A stretch of 64,000 bases of DNA from Bacillota bacterium (GTDB taxonomy: Bacteria > Bacillota > Clostridia > Lachnospirales > Lachnospiraceae), in NCBI GenBank assembly GCA_023439505.1, contig JAEXNR010000062.1:62001-126000 (forward strand), given 5' to 3'. Under the pieces are notes generated by a model. That model made no database searches. It saw nothing but the letters and a program-made list of their open reading frames with translations, and was not told the origin of the DNA. The position numbers and the translations under genes were made by a program. Shown here one piece after another: positions 18,121 to 27,821 of the stretch (position 1 is its first letter; every line of letters begins with the position of its first letter).

Positions 18121-18269
18121 CGATAGAAACAGGAACAATCCGGTTGGATATCAGAAGATTGGGAAAAGCTGCACAGAGTAGTTTTCTTCCGGATATGGAG
18201 ATAGAAGACCGGCTCTGATGTTCCTAAAGGATTTGTCTGCGGGTTAGCAGGCGTGATGGAGGTATGATA

Positions 18270-18941
18270 ATGGTAAGGGTATTATTTTTAGAGGATGAAC
18301 CGACGATACAGGAGGTTCTGACAGAATATATGAAGCTGCAGCAATACGAGGTTACAACTGTTGACGATGGGGACGAGGCCATCCGGATGGTGGAGGAGCA
18401 GGAGTTTGATCTGGCGGTGCTTGATATCATGGTGCCAAACAAAAGCGGTCTGGAGGTTCTGTCACGGATCCGTAAGATAAAGCCGGAGATGGCAGCCATC
18501 ATGCTAACGGCAATTGATGATGAACAAACCCAGGTAAAAGCCTTTAATCTCTATGCCGATGACTATGTAATAAAGCCGGTTTCACCATTGATTCTCTTAA
18601 AGCGGATGGAGACAATTCTTCGAAGAACTGCAGGCAGTGAGAAAAGATCAGAAAAAAGGGAAGGCTTATATCTGAACGAAGAATCGTATCAGGCTTTCTA
18701 TAACAATGAATTGCTGCATCTGACCCTGAGTGAGTTTCTGCTGTTGCAAACCCTGGTTAAGAACAGGGGAAGGGCATTTACGAGGGAGCAGCTGATTCTT
18801 CGGATCTTTAATGAGGACTATATTGGGAATGACAGAATCATTGATGCCCACGTGAAAAATCTTCGCAAGAAACTGCCGGTTAACCTGATTAAGACGGTCA
18901 TCGGAATAGGATATCAATACAGTGAAGATATGGTGGTATAA
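18270..18941 (+). CDS. OmpR-family response regulator
   Basis: A 223-residue DNA-binding regulator. The receiver domain has the acidic pair in FLEDEP, phospho-acceptor Asp in LAVLDIMVP at about 52, and Lys in VIKPVSP at about 101. The C-terminal winged helix includes LTLSEFLLLQTLVKNRGRAF and VKNLRKKL. The ATG at 18270 lies 8 bases after GGAGG; the in-frame ATG at 18264 is too close to the site. It forms a pair with the histidine kinase downstream, and an ABC-2 exporter follows. This layout is typical of peptide-antibiotic sensing and resistance systems. Confidence 0.93.
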   Translation: MVRVLFLEDEPTIQEVLTEYMKLQQYEVTTVDDGDEAIRMVEEQEFDLAVLDIMVPNKSGLEVLSRIRKIKPEMAAIMLTAIDDEQTQVKAFNLYADDYVIKPVSPLILLKRMETILRRTAGSEKRSEKREGLYLNEESYQAFYNNELLHLTLSEFLLLQTLVKNRGRAFTREQLILRIFNEDYIGNDRIIDAHVKNLRKKLPVNLIKTVIGIGYQYSEDMVV

Positions 18942-18960
18942 GAAAGGTCAGGTTTGGCAG

Positions 18961-20520
18961 ATGAATCTATCAAGAAAAACATTAGTATATAGCTCCATCA
19001 TATCCATCATCATAGTATCCCTGATTATCGGATACTTTATCCTGATGCTTCCGTCACTTTATGTAAGTTACATGCAGGAACGAAATTACAATTCCATTGT
19101 TAACCTGCAAAAGGGCTTTCTTAAGTCAGGCAGTTATGACAATCTGGAGGTAAAGAATCCTTCAGGAACCATAACCGTAGCACTTCCTATGACAGGGGAT
19201 GCCCTCTATGTAATCAGTAAAATATTTCATATAACCGTAGACATTCAGGATCAGGATCTCCTTGATCTGATGAATAAGTTTCGTTACTATGCCAATCATA
19301 TGGATGAATTAGAGAACTTTCAACTGGATGAGATAGACTTTGATCAGTTGAAGGATAAATTCCTAAAGAATGAGATCCTGCAAAACAATGGTCCTCTCAA
19401 AGTACAATTTGAATTATATGACACAGGTACATTATTCAAAGAGGTCTCCTCAAAACTTCATCAGTCGTCTAAGAATTTCTTTGTTTTTGAATCGAATATT
19501 ACAGATGGCTATAATAATTACACCAGCTATATTGCGGTGGGGAAGACAAAGGATAGCATTGCGATCACCATGATGCCGCTTATGACACCGAGCATGGATG
19601 AGATCAAACCGGTAATCGTTCAGAGTCTTCCGATGATTGTTGCAATGGCATTCCTACTGGTACTGGTATCCTCCCAGGTATTTTCAAAACTTATCATCAA
19701 TCCGATCATCCGGCTTGCCAATCATGCGGAGTTTATGAGAGAATCCAGAAATCTGAAACTCCAGCCGCTGACCATCACCGGACATGATGAAATCAGCAGT
19801 CTGGCAGATAGCCTAAACCGCCTTTATGAGAAAATCCAGGATAATTACCAGGAGCTGGAACAAAAAAATCAATATCTGGCGGAGGAAAATAAAAGGCAGG
19901 AGATATTCTTACGGGCTTCCTCCCATCAATTAAAGACCCCGGTAACCGCGGCACTTCTTTTGGTTCAGGGAATGATAGGTGAGGTTGGTAAATATAAAGA
20001 TGTGAAAGCATATCTTCCTCAGGTAAAAAAGCAGCTGCAATCCATGCAAAAGATTGTGGAGGATATTCTGTATTTGAATCATTGTTCTAAGAACCTGCTG
20101 ATTGAACCCGTATCTATGGAGGAGTTAATGGAAGAATGTAAGGGAGCCTATGGAATTCAGACGGAAGAGAAGGCGCTGATACTGACGAGAGAGGGGCAGA
20201 TGCCGATCCTTAATACAGACAGAGAGCTGATGAAGAAGATCCTTGATAATCTCTTATCCAACGCCATACATTTTACCCCAGCCGGTGGAAAAATTCATAT
20301 CACATATGAGAAGAACAGGCTATGCATCTTCAATTATGGTGTGACCATAGAGGAAGAACTTTTACCCCATATCTTTGAACCCTTTGTAACCAGCAATGAT
20401 AAGAATAAAGCCCACGGTCTGGGGTTATATGTGGTGGCTTATTATGCCCAGCTGCTGGACTATAAGGTGAGACTTAGCAATATCGGCAATGGTGTAATGG
20501 CGGAACTGATTCTTACATGA
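18961..20520 (+). CDS. Sensor histidine kinase
   Basis: A 519-residue membrane kinase. A first span near the N-terminus is followed by an extracellular sensor region of about 190 residues and a second span near residue 225. A HAMP-like linker, a coiled coil and the HisKA box ASSHQLKTPVTA follow. The ATPase domain has DNLLSNAIHF (N box) and AHGLGLYVV (G2 box). I place the start at ATG 18961. A GTG at 18922 would overlap the regulator gene and add 13 residues. The stimulus is unknown. Confidence 0.9.
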   Translation: MNLSRKTLVYSSIISIIIVSLIIGYFILMLPSLYVSYMQERNYNSIVNLQKGFLKSGSYDNLEVKNPSGTITVALPMTGDALYVISKIFHITVDIQDQDLLDLMNKFRYYANHMDELENFQLDEIDFDQLKDKFLKNEILQNNGPLKVQFELYDTGTLFKEVSSKLHQSSKNFFVFESNITDGYNNYTSYIAVGKTKDSIAITMMPLMTPSMDEIKPVIVQSLPMIVAMAFLLVLVSSQVFSKLIINPIIRLANHAEFMRESRNLKLQPLTITGHDEISSLADSLNRLYEKIQDNYQELEQKNQYLAEENKRQEIFLRASSHQLKTPVTAALLLVQGMIGEVGKYKDVKAYLPQVKKQLQSMQKIVEDILYLNHCSKNLLIEPVSMEELMEECKGAYGIQTEEKALILTREGQMPILNTDRELMKKILDNLLSNAIHFTPAGGKIHITYEKNRLCIFNYGVTIEEELLPHIFEPFVTSNDKNKAHGLGLYVVAYYAQLLDYKVRLSNIGNGVMAELILT

Positions 20521-20615
20521 TCTCTGCATGAAATCTTCATAGGAAATTCATATGGCTTTGTTATGATAAGTACAGATGAAAGAAATGCATTTCATTGGGA
20601 AAGGATTGTGTGGGA

Positions 20616-21515
20616 ATGATGTTAACAATAAATCAATTACAGGTCAAATACGGGAATCAATTGGCTTTGTCTATCAAAGAGCCAATTAGTTTTCTGGAGG
20701 GCGACCGCATTGGCATTATCGGTTCCAACGGAGCCGGAAAATCTACGCTGGTGAAATCCGTTTTGGGAATCACCAATTACCAGGGGAGTATTGTTACTGA
20801 TCTGAAACCGGAACAAATTGCGGTTCATATGCAGCACAATCATTATGCCAGTACCATGGCAGTAAAATATATCATGGAGGCCGTTTTAAATACAAGCATC
20901 AAAAAGGACAGAAGATTACAGGAATTGATTACCTTTTTTGACTTTGAAGGATGTTTAAATAAGAAATATGATGCACTTTCCGGCGGACAAAAGCAGAGAC
21001 TGACCATTATTATGGTACTGATTCAGGATGCACCACTGGTTTTCTTTGATGAGGTAACTTCCGGTCTGGATTTTGAGACGAGACAGAAGCTGATGACAAA
21101 AATGACGGAGTGGTATCAGGGAAAAGATACGACACTTTGTGTGGTTTCTCATTATTACGAAGAACTGGAGCAATTGGTAAATAAGGTTTTAATCCTGGAA
21201 GAAGGTCAGGTGGTTGATTTCGGTGAGAAAGGGGAGCTGTTTCGTACCTATTGCGGTAAAACAGTGATAACCATAGATCATAATGAGAGAAATGAGGCCC
21301 TGACCGAAGGATTTATGAAGCTGAAAGCACCAAATCATCTTATTGCCCTTTCCTGTCAGAACAGGGAGACAGAACATGAAGTTACAGCCATGCTGATTAA
21401 GGAAGATATTAATTTTAAACGCAGCAATAGTGATATTGAGATTATGTCTATCAATGCGAAAGCACAGTTTGCAAATAGAAAGGAGGAGATCACACATGAT
21501 GAGAAAACAGCTTAA
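20616..21515 (+). CDS. ABC-2-type exporter ATPase
   Basis: A 299-residue ATPase with Walker A GSNGAGKST, signature LSGGQKQRL, Walker B LVFFDEVTSG and an H-loop in VVSHYYE. A C-terminal extension of about 100 residues contains the DUF4162-like region of drug-export ATPases. The start is uncertain between ATG 20616 and 20619. The gene overlaps the permease gene by 20 bases. With the upstream kinase and regulator it forms a four-gene unit likely to sense and export a toxic peptide or lipid-targeting compound. Confidence 0.85.
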   Translation: MMLTINQLQVKYGNQLALSIKEPISFLEGDRIGIIGSNGAGKSTLVKSVLGITNYQGSIVTDLKPEQIAVHMQHNHYASTMAVKYIMEAVLNTSIKKDRRLQELITFFDFEGCLNKKYDALSGGQKQRLTIIMVLIQDAPLVFFDEVTSGLDFETRQKLMTKMTEWYQGKDTTLCVVSHYYEELEQLVNKVLILEEGQVVDFGEKGELFRTYCGKTVITIDHNERNEALTEGFMKLKAPNHLIALSCQNRETEHEVTAMLIKEDINFKRSNSDIEIMSINAKAQFANRKEEITHDEKTA

Positions 21516-22266
21516 CTGGCGATTAATCCAATATGAACTTCGCAATATTGCAGGGAATATATTCGTAGTTATTTTTGGCGTAATATTTCCTATTATGATG
21601 TCCATTCTATTCTCCTTTGTATTTAAGTCACAGATACCGGAGGAACTCTACGCAAAGACAATTACCGGCATCTTTATTACCATGAGCATGATTATTCCAA
21701 TGGCGGTACTTCTCATTGGATACGCGGCCAATTACTCACAGGAATTGGAGAAGGATATCCCACTGCGTTTTAATCTGTTCGGATTTGAAGAGAAGACCAT
21801 GTTATTTGCCAAGATGATAGCTTATCTGATTTTTATGAGCTTATCTCTGGTAGTTTATACGGTGGTGGATGTTTTATTGCTGGAGATTCAGATACCGACG
21901 CCGGGTGCTGCCCTTTGTATGATTGTCTCCATCTATTTGCTGTCGTTTGTATTCTTTGTACTGGCGCATGGTCTAGCCACCTTTTTTAGAAAGTTTGGAC
22001 CAACCTATGCCGTATCCATGCTTTTGTACTTTGGATTTATGATTCTCTGCGGAATGATGGGGCTAACCGTAGATCAGCTCCCTGCCGTATTAAAAGCAAT
22101 GGCAAGAGCATTGCCCATGTCTTATATCAGCAGTGATTTCATAGAATTCTGGCAGGGGGGATCCTATAATTTCATCCCATTTATCCAGGCCTTCTTATTC
22201 TTTGGTGCGCTGTCCTGCATCATATTGATTGTAAGCATCCGAAAAAATCAGAGAGTGATAAAATAA
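21496..22266 (+). CDS. ABC-2-type exporter permease
   Basis: A 256-residue membrane protein with about six spans: one near the N-terminus (IFVVIFGVIFPIMMSILFSF) and five in the remainder, typical of ABC-2 permeases. The start is ATG 21496, preceded by AGGAGG inside the end of the ATPase gene. It is the last gene of the two-component/ABC unit, and a strong terminator follows at 22318. Confidence 0.85.
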   Translation: MMRKQLNWRLIQYELRNIAGNIFVVIFGVIFPIMMSILFSFVFKSQIPEELYAKTITGIFITMSMIIPMAVLLIGYAANYSQELEKDIPLRFNLFGFEEKTMLFAKMIAYLIFMSLSLVVYTVVDVLLLEIQIPTPGAALCMIVSIYLLSFVFFVLAHGLATFFRKFGPTYAVSMLLYFGFMILCGMMGLTVDQLPAVLKAMARALPMSYISSDFIEFWQGGSYNFIPFIQAFLFFGALSCIILIVSIRKNQRVIK

Positions 22267-22317
22267 AGCGGTGAGAATAAGATCATAAATAGAATGAACC
22301 ATTCATAATACTCATAG

Positions 22318-22365
22318 AAAAGGAGCGTTACAAGCCGCACAGGCAATGTAACAGGCTCCTTTTTT
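22318..22365 (+). terminator. Intrinsic terminator after the exporter operon
   Basis: AAAAGGAGC and GTTACA (22318-22332) pair with TGTAAC and GCTCCTTTT (from 22347), followed by a T run. It separates the exporter operon from the flippase-glycosyltransferase gene. Confidence 0.85.
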
Positions 22366-22537
22366 AATGAAAAACAGGTCTGGCTTGATAAAGGGCCTGT
22401 GGGGGAATGCACATGACATAAGCAGATTGCCGGACATTTTACAATCTTATCGGAAATTAGTGATATTTTAGAAAATCAAATCGTATGATACAAATATAGT
22501 TTATCATATCCAGATTTTGTGAATTGAGGGGAACGAT

Positions 22538-25132
22538 ATCCGCAGTGCAAATTCCATTCGTAATATATCCTACAGCCTGATCGGTCAGGTCCTTGGAAAT
22601 CTGCTTAATTTTGTGAACAGAACAGTTTTTCTGGGTACCATCGGTGTATCCTTTCTTGGGGTGAATGGGTTATTTGCAAGCATCCTAGGATTATTATCCC
22701 TGGCAGAGCTGGGGATCGGCAGTGCCATCGCCTATAGCTTGTACGAGCCGGTAATTAAAAATGATTACAATAAAGTAAATCTGCTCATGAATTTGTTTGC
22801 CAGGGTATATCGAATCATTGCATGTGTTATCGGGTGTGTGGGACTCTTACTGGTTCCGGTACTTCCATTGATTATAAAGAATAGACCGGAACTTGCGTAT
22901 CTTAAAATATATTATCTTATTATGCTGGCCGGAACGGTAGGATCTTATTTATTCTCTTATAAAAGAACACTTCTTCTTTGCGATCAAAAGTCATATATAA
23001 ATGATAAGAATACTTATTTATTCACAACAATACAAACCGTGGTGCAAATCCTTCTTCTGGTAGTTACAAGAAGATATCTCTTATATCTGGCTGCCGCAAC
23101 GCTGTGCACGGTTGTGTCCAATCTTTCGATTTCAATGAAGGTGAACAGAACCTATTCCTACCTTCAGCGTAATCCTGCAGGGAAACTGGACGAGAAGACG
23201 AAGAAGGATATTACCCGTAATGTGATTGCGATCATGTTTCATAAGATATCCGGAATTATCATCTATTCCTCGGATAATATCATTATTTCAACCTTTATCG
23301 GCATTAACAGCGTGGGAATTTACTCTAATTACTACATGATCATACAGCTGGTGTCAAATCTGTTGGGACGTATTTTTAATGGGATTACAGCAAGTGTAGC
23401 CAATCTTTATGTGATTGGTTCCGTTGAGGAGAAGAGAAAGGCGTTTCATACTATTTATTTTATCAACTTCTGGCTGGTATCTGTCTGTACGCCGGCTTTG
23501 TACTTTCTTCTGGATCCTTTTATCCGGTTATGGCTGGGAGATCATTATTTATTGGATCAAAAGACAACATGGGTTCTTGTGATATTGTTTTACCACCAAT
23601 CCATGAGATTTACCACAGGTGTGTTTAAAAGTACGGCGGGGCTTTACTGGAATGACAGATACAAGGCGATCATTGAGGCAGCAATTAATCTGGGAACATC
23701 GATTCTGCTTCTTCGGATATATGGGATCACCGGTGTTTTTCTCGGGACCCTGATCAGCCTCATCGCAACCAGCTTTTGGGTGGAGCCTTATATTGTCTAT
23801 CGACATATCTTAAGGATCAAATTTCATATATTTTTTAAGACCTACTGCTTTTATATGATGGTCTGCCTGTGTCAGATCACAGTTATTTACTTACTTCAAT
23901 TGTTGATTAAAACAGGTGCTGTGCTACATTTTATAGCCGTTTTTTTTCTATGTGCGACGGTACCCAATCTGATTAACCTGATCCTGTTTCATAAGAATCC
24001 GCTGTTTTTGAATGCCATGATGTATGCGGCTCCCATTAGGGAGCAATGGATGAAACTGAAAAGTAAATTACAATTAAAAGACCCTATTCAAGTTGAAAAT
24101 AAATCGGAGTCAAAATTATATTATAAGAAAGGAAGTGATCCCATGCCGGCTATCAGTATTATTATCCCTGTGTACAATAATGAAGAATTTCTCTCAGATT
24201 GCATTGAATCCGTCCTTCATCAGACCTTAACTGAGCTGGAAATTATTATCATTGATGACGGTTCCACCGATCAGAGCCTTCAGATTTGTGAAGATTACAG
24301 CAAGCAGGATAAAAGAATCCTTTTGATTCGTCAAAACAATAAGGGGATAAGTTCGGCCAGAAACAAAGGGATAAAGTTGGCTACCGGTGATTATCTCTAT
24401 TTTCTGGATAGTAAGGATAAGATATTTTCTCCGGATACATTATATAAAATGTTCTCTGAACTATATCCAAACCGGTGCGATATTCTGCTGGGTCAGGTTT
24501 ATTCAAAGGATATCCGTCCTGTCGAATATAATCTGGAAGAAATGAATCAAAAAAGCGGAAAAGAAATTATGATCTCGCTGATAAAAAATAAGAGATTTAA
24601 CGCAGACATCAGAGGGAACTTGTATAAAAGAGGGTTGTTTCATAGAAATAAATTATTATTTCTGGAGGGGACCTTGTTTGAAGAGGAGGATATTTCACCC
24701 AAACTATTTTATTATGCCAAAAAGGTCGGATCAATTAAGGAATATTGCTGCCTGAGGCTCCATGGGAATCCATGGGAGATATCCGGATCGCAACGATCTA
24801 TTCTTAAGAAAATGATTGGATGGATTATTGTGGCGGACCAATTACATCAATTTTTTCTTCCAAAGCCGGATCTGACGGAAGAGGAGAAGGGCATTATCAG
24901 TCAATATTGCAGCTTATTTTACCTGAAAGCGGTCTTATCCTCCTATGCAATTAAGAATGTAAAATATATCAGCTTAATGAATAAAGCCTTTGACAGAGCA
25001 GATTATCTTTTGATACCGGAGAGATTTTATCAATTTAAATTCAAACTGATAAGCTTGCTGGTGAAACTGTTTGGCGTAAAGCGGTCCCTGACATTCATCA
25101 GAGCAGCCGGAAGGATAATACATTATAAATAA
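22538..25132 (+). CDS. Flippase-glycosyltransferase family 2 fusion, non-canonical start
   Basis: The first 530 or so residues are a Wzx-like polysaccharide flippase with about 12-14 spans (NSIRNISYSLIGQVLGNLL at the start, then FLGVNGLF). The rest is a GT2 domain beginning MPAISIIIPVYNN with IIIDDGSTD. The open frame has no ATG, GTG or TTG until GTG 22613, but flippase-like coding extends back to ATC 22538, 6 bases after GAGGGG (22526-22531). An ATC start is therefore inferred; the GTG would cut into the first span. An internal site (AAAGGA) and ATG at 24143 could express the GT2 part alone. The usual GT2 D-x-D reads Asp-Ser-Lys here (LDSKDK), so activity is uncertain. Confidence 0.75.
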   Translation: MRSANSIRNISYSLIGQVLGNLLNFVNRTVFLGTIGVSFLGVNGLFASILGLLSLAELGIGSAIAYSLYEPVIKNDYNKVNLLMNLFARVYRIIACVIGCVGLLLVPVLPLIIKNRPELAYLKIYYLIMLAGTVGSYLFSYKRTLLLCDQKSYINDKNTYLFTTIQTVVQILLLVVTRRYLLYLAAATLCTVVSNLSISMKVNRTYSYLQRNPAGKLDEKTKKDITRNVIAIMFHKISGIIIYSSDNIIISTFIGINSVGIYSNYYMIIQLVSNLLGRIFNGITASVANLYVIGSVEEKRKAFHTIYFINFWLVSVCTPALYFLLDPFIRLWLGDHYLLDQKTTWVLVILFYHQSMRFTTGVFKSTAGLYWNDRYKAIIEAAINLGTSILLLRIYGITGVFLGTLISLIATSFWVEPYIVYRHILRIKFHIFFKTYCFYMMVCLCQITVIYLLQLLIKTGAVLHFIAVFFLCATVPNLINLILFHKNPLFLNAMMYAAPIREQWMKLKSKLQLKDPIQVENKSESKLYYKKGSDPMPAISIIIPVYNNEEFLSDCIESVLHQTLTELEIIIIDDGSTDQSLQICEDYSKQDKRILLIRQNNKGISSARNKGIKLATGDYLYFLDSKDKIFSPDTLYKMFSELYPNRCDILLGQVYSKDIRPVEYNLEEMNQKSGKEIMISLIKNKRFNADIRGNLYKRGLFHRNKLLFLEGTLFEEEDISPKLFYYAKKVGSIKEYCCLRLHGNPWEISGSQRSILKKMIGWIIVADQLHQFFLPKPDLTEEEKGIISQYCSLFYLKAVLSSYAIKNVKYISLMNKAFDRADYLLIPERFYQFKFKLISLLVKLFGVKRSLTFIRAAGRIIHYK

Positions 25133-25168
25133 GCCGGAACAGTTCAGGGAATCGGTCGTCAGCTAAAA

Positions 25169-25208
25169 CATGGTGCTGAAATCTAAATTACAATACTTCA
25201 GCACCATG
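25169..25208. terminator. Bidirectional hairpin
   Basis: CATGGTGCTGAA (25169-25180) is perfectly paired with TTCAGCACCATG (25197-25208). It lies between the convergent fusion gene and the small membrane protein gene. It lacks a clear T tract on either side. Confidence 0.6.
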
Positions 25209-25234
25209 ACTAGTCACTACTTATCATAAGCAGA

Positions 25235-25555
25235 TTAACGTCTGATCCAGAAAAATACCCTTCTTAACAGACCAAATCCTATACCGAGCAGTATAACAAT
25301 GAAGGTACTAAGCAATGCGTAGAAGATGGTAAATCTTATGCAGGTGAATTCAATCAGCAGATCGGCAATATAAGCAACTCCATGGAATAAGAATAAACCT
25401 GTCAGCATGATAATAAAGGTTAGGAAATCAAGAATTAATGCAACGTAAATATTGATTTCAGTTCTGCAGCGTGCTGCGATGCTAAATGCCAGGGCACCGA
25501 TAAAGCCAGGTACGATGAGAATTAAAAAGTATCTGTAAAGCTCAAAAAAGTCCAT
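25235..25555 (-). CDS. Small membrane protein of unknown function
   Basis: A 106-residue hydrophobic protein with three predicted spans: a first at residues 6-27 with LIVPGFIGALAF, a second around 37-60 and a third around 77-98. The C-terminus is basic (LLRRVFFWIRR), suggesting a cytoplasmic tail. AAAGGAG precedes the ATG, supporting translation. I do not recognise the family; the IVPGF opening resembles some DUF6338-like proteins, but that is only a hint. Confidence 0.6.
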   Translation of the reverse strand: MDFFELYRYFLILIVPGFIGALAFSIAARCRTEINIYVALILDFLTFIIMLTGLFLFHGVAYIADLLIEFTCIRFTIFYALLSTFIVILLGIGFGLLRRVFFWIRR

Positions 25556-25683
25556 AAATTATCTCCTTTCTATAAAACAAACTTATCGTTCTGTAATATT
25601 ATACGTTGATAAATAAATTTGGTTACAAAGAAAGTCGATGAAAGTCGAAAGTAAACCAAAGCATTGGAAGCGGATTTTATTGC

Positions 25684-26682
25684 TTATAAAAGGCCGATTG
25701 CTTTCTGAACCGCCAGAGAAACCAAGGCAACCACAGCCCAGCAGGACAGTCCAAGAAGGATGGGTCTGAAACCATTTAAAATTAATTTCTTCAGATTCGT
25801 ATTCAATCCTATGGCTGCCATGGCTACTATAATGCCGAATTTACCAGCAAAGTTGCAAAAAGAAGTCAACGATACAGGAAGAATTCCTATGGAATTGATC
25901 ATAGCGGTAAATAAGAAACCCAGGACAAACCATGGAAAGATTTTATGAAAACGGTACTTTGACGGTACAGAGGAGTTCTTTCCCTTTCTAATTTTATGGA
26001 GCGCGAGAAATAAGGTGATGGGAATAATCATCAGTGTCCTGGTTAGCTTTACTATGGTAGCGTAATCCCCGGCAATATTACTGAAGGTGTAGCCTGCGGC
26101 GACGACGGAAGAGGTATCATTGATGGCAGTACCTGCCCACATGCCAAAACCCGAATCGCTAAGTCCAAGGGCTCTCCCCAGCGGCGGAAAGAGAAATACG
26201 GCGATGATATTGAATAAGAATATAGTTGAGATGGAGAAAGCAATCTCCTGATCATCGGCGTCAATGACGGGAGCGGTAGCAGCAATGGCGGAACCGCCGC
26301 AGATAGAGGTACCGACACCGATTAAAATTCTCGTATTGTCTTTTATATGTAATAGTTTTCCCATAAAAAAGGCGGTAAGCAGCGAAGCACTGATCGTAAA
26401 TACCATGATGAGTAAGGATTGGCTTCCAACCACTAGGATGGCGTTTAAATTCATTCCAAACCCGATCATTACAATGGAATATTGAAGGATTTTCTTCGAG
26501 GTAAATTGAATACCGCCGGCTAAAATCTCCGGTGTTTTTTTGGTTGCAATCAGCATACCGATTAGGATTGCAAATACTGAGCCTCCGATAATTTCATATT
26601 GTCTTCCCAAAAAGTATGCGGGGATTGCCAGGAGTATTGATACTCCGATTCCGTAAATCAGATCTGTTTTTTTGTGTTTCAT
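25684..26682 (-). CDS. YeiH-family putative sulfate/sulfite exporter
   Basis: A 332-residue membrane protein with about 10 spans, of the UPF0324/YeiH (PSE) family. Characteristic segments are LIGVGTSICGGSAIAATAP, the FLFPPLGRALGLS segment and WAGTAINDTSSVVAAG. Family members are proposed, not proven, to export sulfur oxyanions; some are linked to CysL/YeiE-type LysR regulators. Here a LysR gene is divergent across a short A+T-rich gap, the same arrangement. This fits the sulfur theme of the window. Confidence 0.88.
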   Translation of the reverse strand: MKHKKTDLIYGIGVSILLAIPAYFLGRQYEIIGGSVFAILIGMLIATKKTPEILAGGIQFTSKKILQYSIVMIGFGMNLNAILVVGSQSLLIMVFTISASLLTAFFMGKLLHIKDNTRILIGVGTSICGGSAIAATAPVIDADDQEIAFSISTIFLFNIIAVFLFPPLGRALGLSDSGFGMWAGTAINDTSSVVAAGYTFSNIAGDYATIVKLTRTLMIIPITLFLALHKIRKGKNSSVPSKYRFHKIFPWFVLGFLFTAMINSIGILPVSLTSFCNFAGKFGIIVAMAAIGLNTNLKKLILNGFRPILLGLSCWAVVALVSLAVQKAIGLL

Positions 26683-26750
26683 AGCATGTTCTCCTTTGAC
26701 ATTTCTTCCTTGGTATTGATTTTATTACGCTAATAATATAAAATCAAATG

Positions 26751-26770
26751 ATAGATTTTTATAAATCTAT
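26751..26770. promoter_or_regulatory. Candidate LysR operator
   Basis: ATAGATTT (26751-26758) and AAATCTAT (26763-26770) form an inverted repeat with 4 bases between. It lies in the gap between the divergent YeiH and LysR genes, a usual place for a LysR binding site. Assignment rests on position and symmetry only. Confidence 0.45.
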
Positions 26771-26845
26771 AAATTTATATTATAGATACCCGGTATCGTA
26801 ATAAATCGAAGTTATTATGGTCAGCAGGTATTTGACAGGAGCGCA

Positions 26846-27721
26846 ATGTTAGATTATAGAGTGGAAACCTTTTTGGTATTGTGTGAGACCGGAAGCTATA
26901 CAAAGACAGCCGGACTGCTGAATATGACCCAACCTGCCGTGACACAGCACATCCAGTATCTTGAGCGCAGGTATGGGGTCAATCTGGTACAATACACGGC
27001 AAGAGAACTTCGTTTGACAGAGGCAGGCGTAGAACTGCGAAGGCTGGCACTTGCAATGAAAGCAAATGATCAGAAGATTACATCTGCCATGTTAAATGGC
27101 AGTTTTCATCAGAGAAAAATAAATTTTGGTGCAACACTGACCATTGGCGAATATGTTCTCCCAAAAAGGCTGATGGAATATATCCGTGCATTTCCGGAGC
27201 AGGGTATCTCCATGCTGGTTGACAATACACAGAATCTGTTAAAGAGGCTGGAAGAGGGCGGAATAGATTTTGCAGTCGTGGAAGGATATTTTGATAAAGA
27301 CAAATACGGGTATCAGTTGTTAAAGCGGGCTGAGTTTATCGGGACCTGTGCCTTTGAGGAATGGAAAAATCAATCCGTAACAATAGAAGAGTTAAAAAAG
27401 TATCGAATCATTACAAGAGAGAACGGATCCGGAACCAGAGACATTCTGGAGACTATTCTTCATGAGAAAAATATGAACCTGAATAATTTTGCCGCTCATA
27501 TTGAGATGGGAAACTTTAATGCAATTAAGGAGCTGGTAAAGCAACAGCTGGGTGTTACCTTCTTATATCAGGAGGTTGTAGAAAATGAATTACTGGAAGG
27601 AAGCTTATACCGTTTTAAGCTGGAGGACGTCAAGGTAATAAGGGAGTTTAATATCGTATATTTAAAGGAGGATGTTTTGTTAAATCGATATGAAGATTTC
27701 TGGAATTTCATGATAAATTGA
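26846..27721 (+). CDS. LysR-family regulator, CysL/YeiE-like
   Basis: A 291-residue LysR protein. The N-terminal winged helix reads TGSYTKTAGLLNMTQPAVTQ, with the recognition helix in the last part. The effector domain contains FGATLTIGEYVLPK and ITRENGSGTRDILE, features shared with CysL/YeiE-type regulators of sulfite or sulfate genes. It is divergent from the YeiH-like exporter and most likely controls it. Confidence 0.85.
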   Translation: MLDYRVETFLVLCETGSYTKTAGLLNMTQPAVTQHIQYLERRYGVNLVQYTARELRLTEAGVELRRLALAMKANDQKITSAMLNGSFHQRKINFGATLTIGEYVLPKRLMEYIRAFPEQGISMLVDNTQNLLKRLEEGGIDFAVVEGYFDKDKYGYQLLKRAEFIGTCAFEEWKNQSVTIEELKKYRIITRENGSGTRDILETILHEKNMNLNNFAAHIEMGNFNAIKELVKQQLGVTFLYQEVVENELLEGSLYRFKLEDVKVIREFNIVYLKEDVLLNRYEDFWNFMIN

Positions 27722-27821
27722 TAGCACGATGAAAGTTACTATATACGGATGCGAGGTTTGGTATTATAATTATGCCAATCTTACATAGTATCTTAAGAGA
27801 GAAAGAAAGGCAGTGACATGC

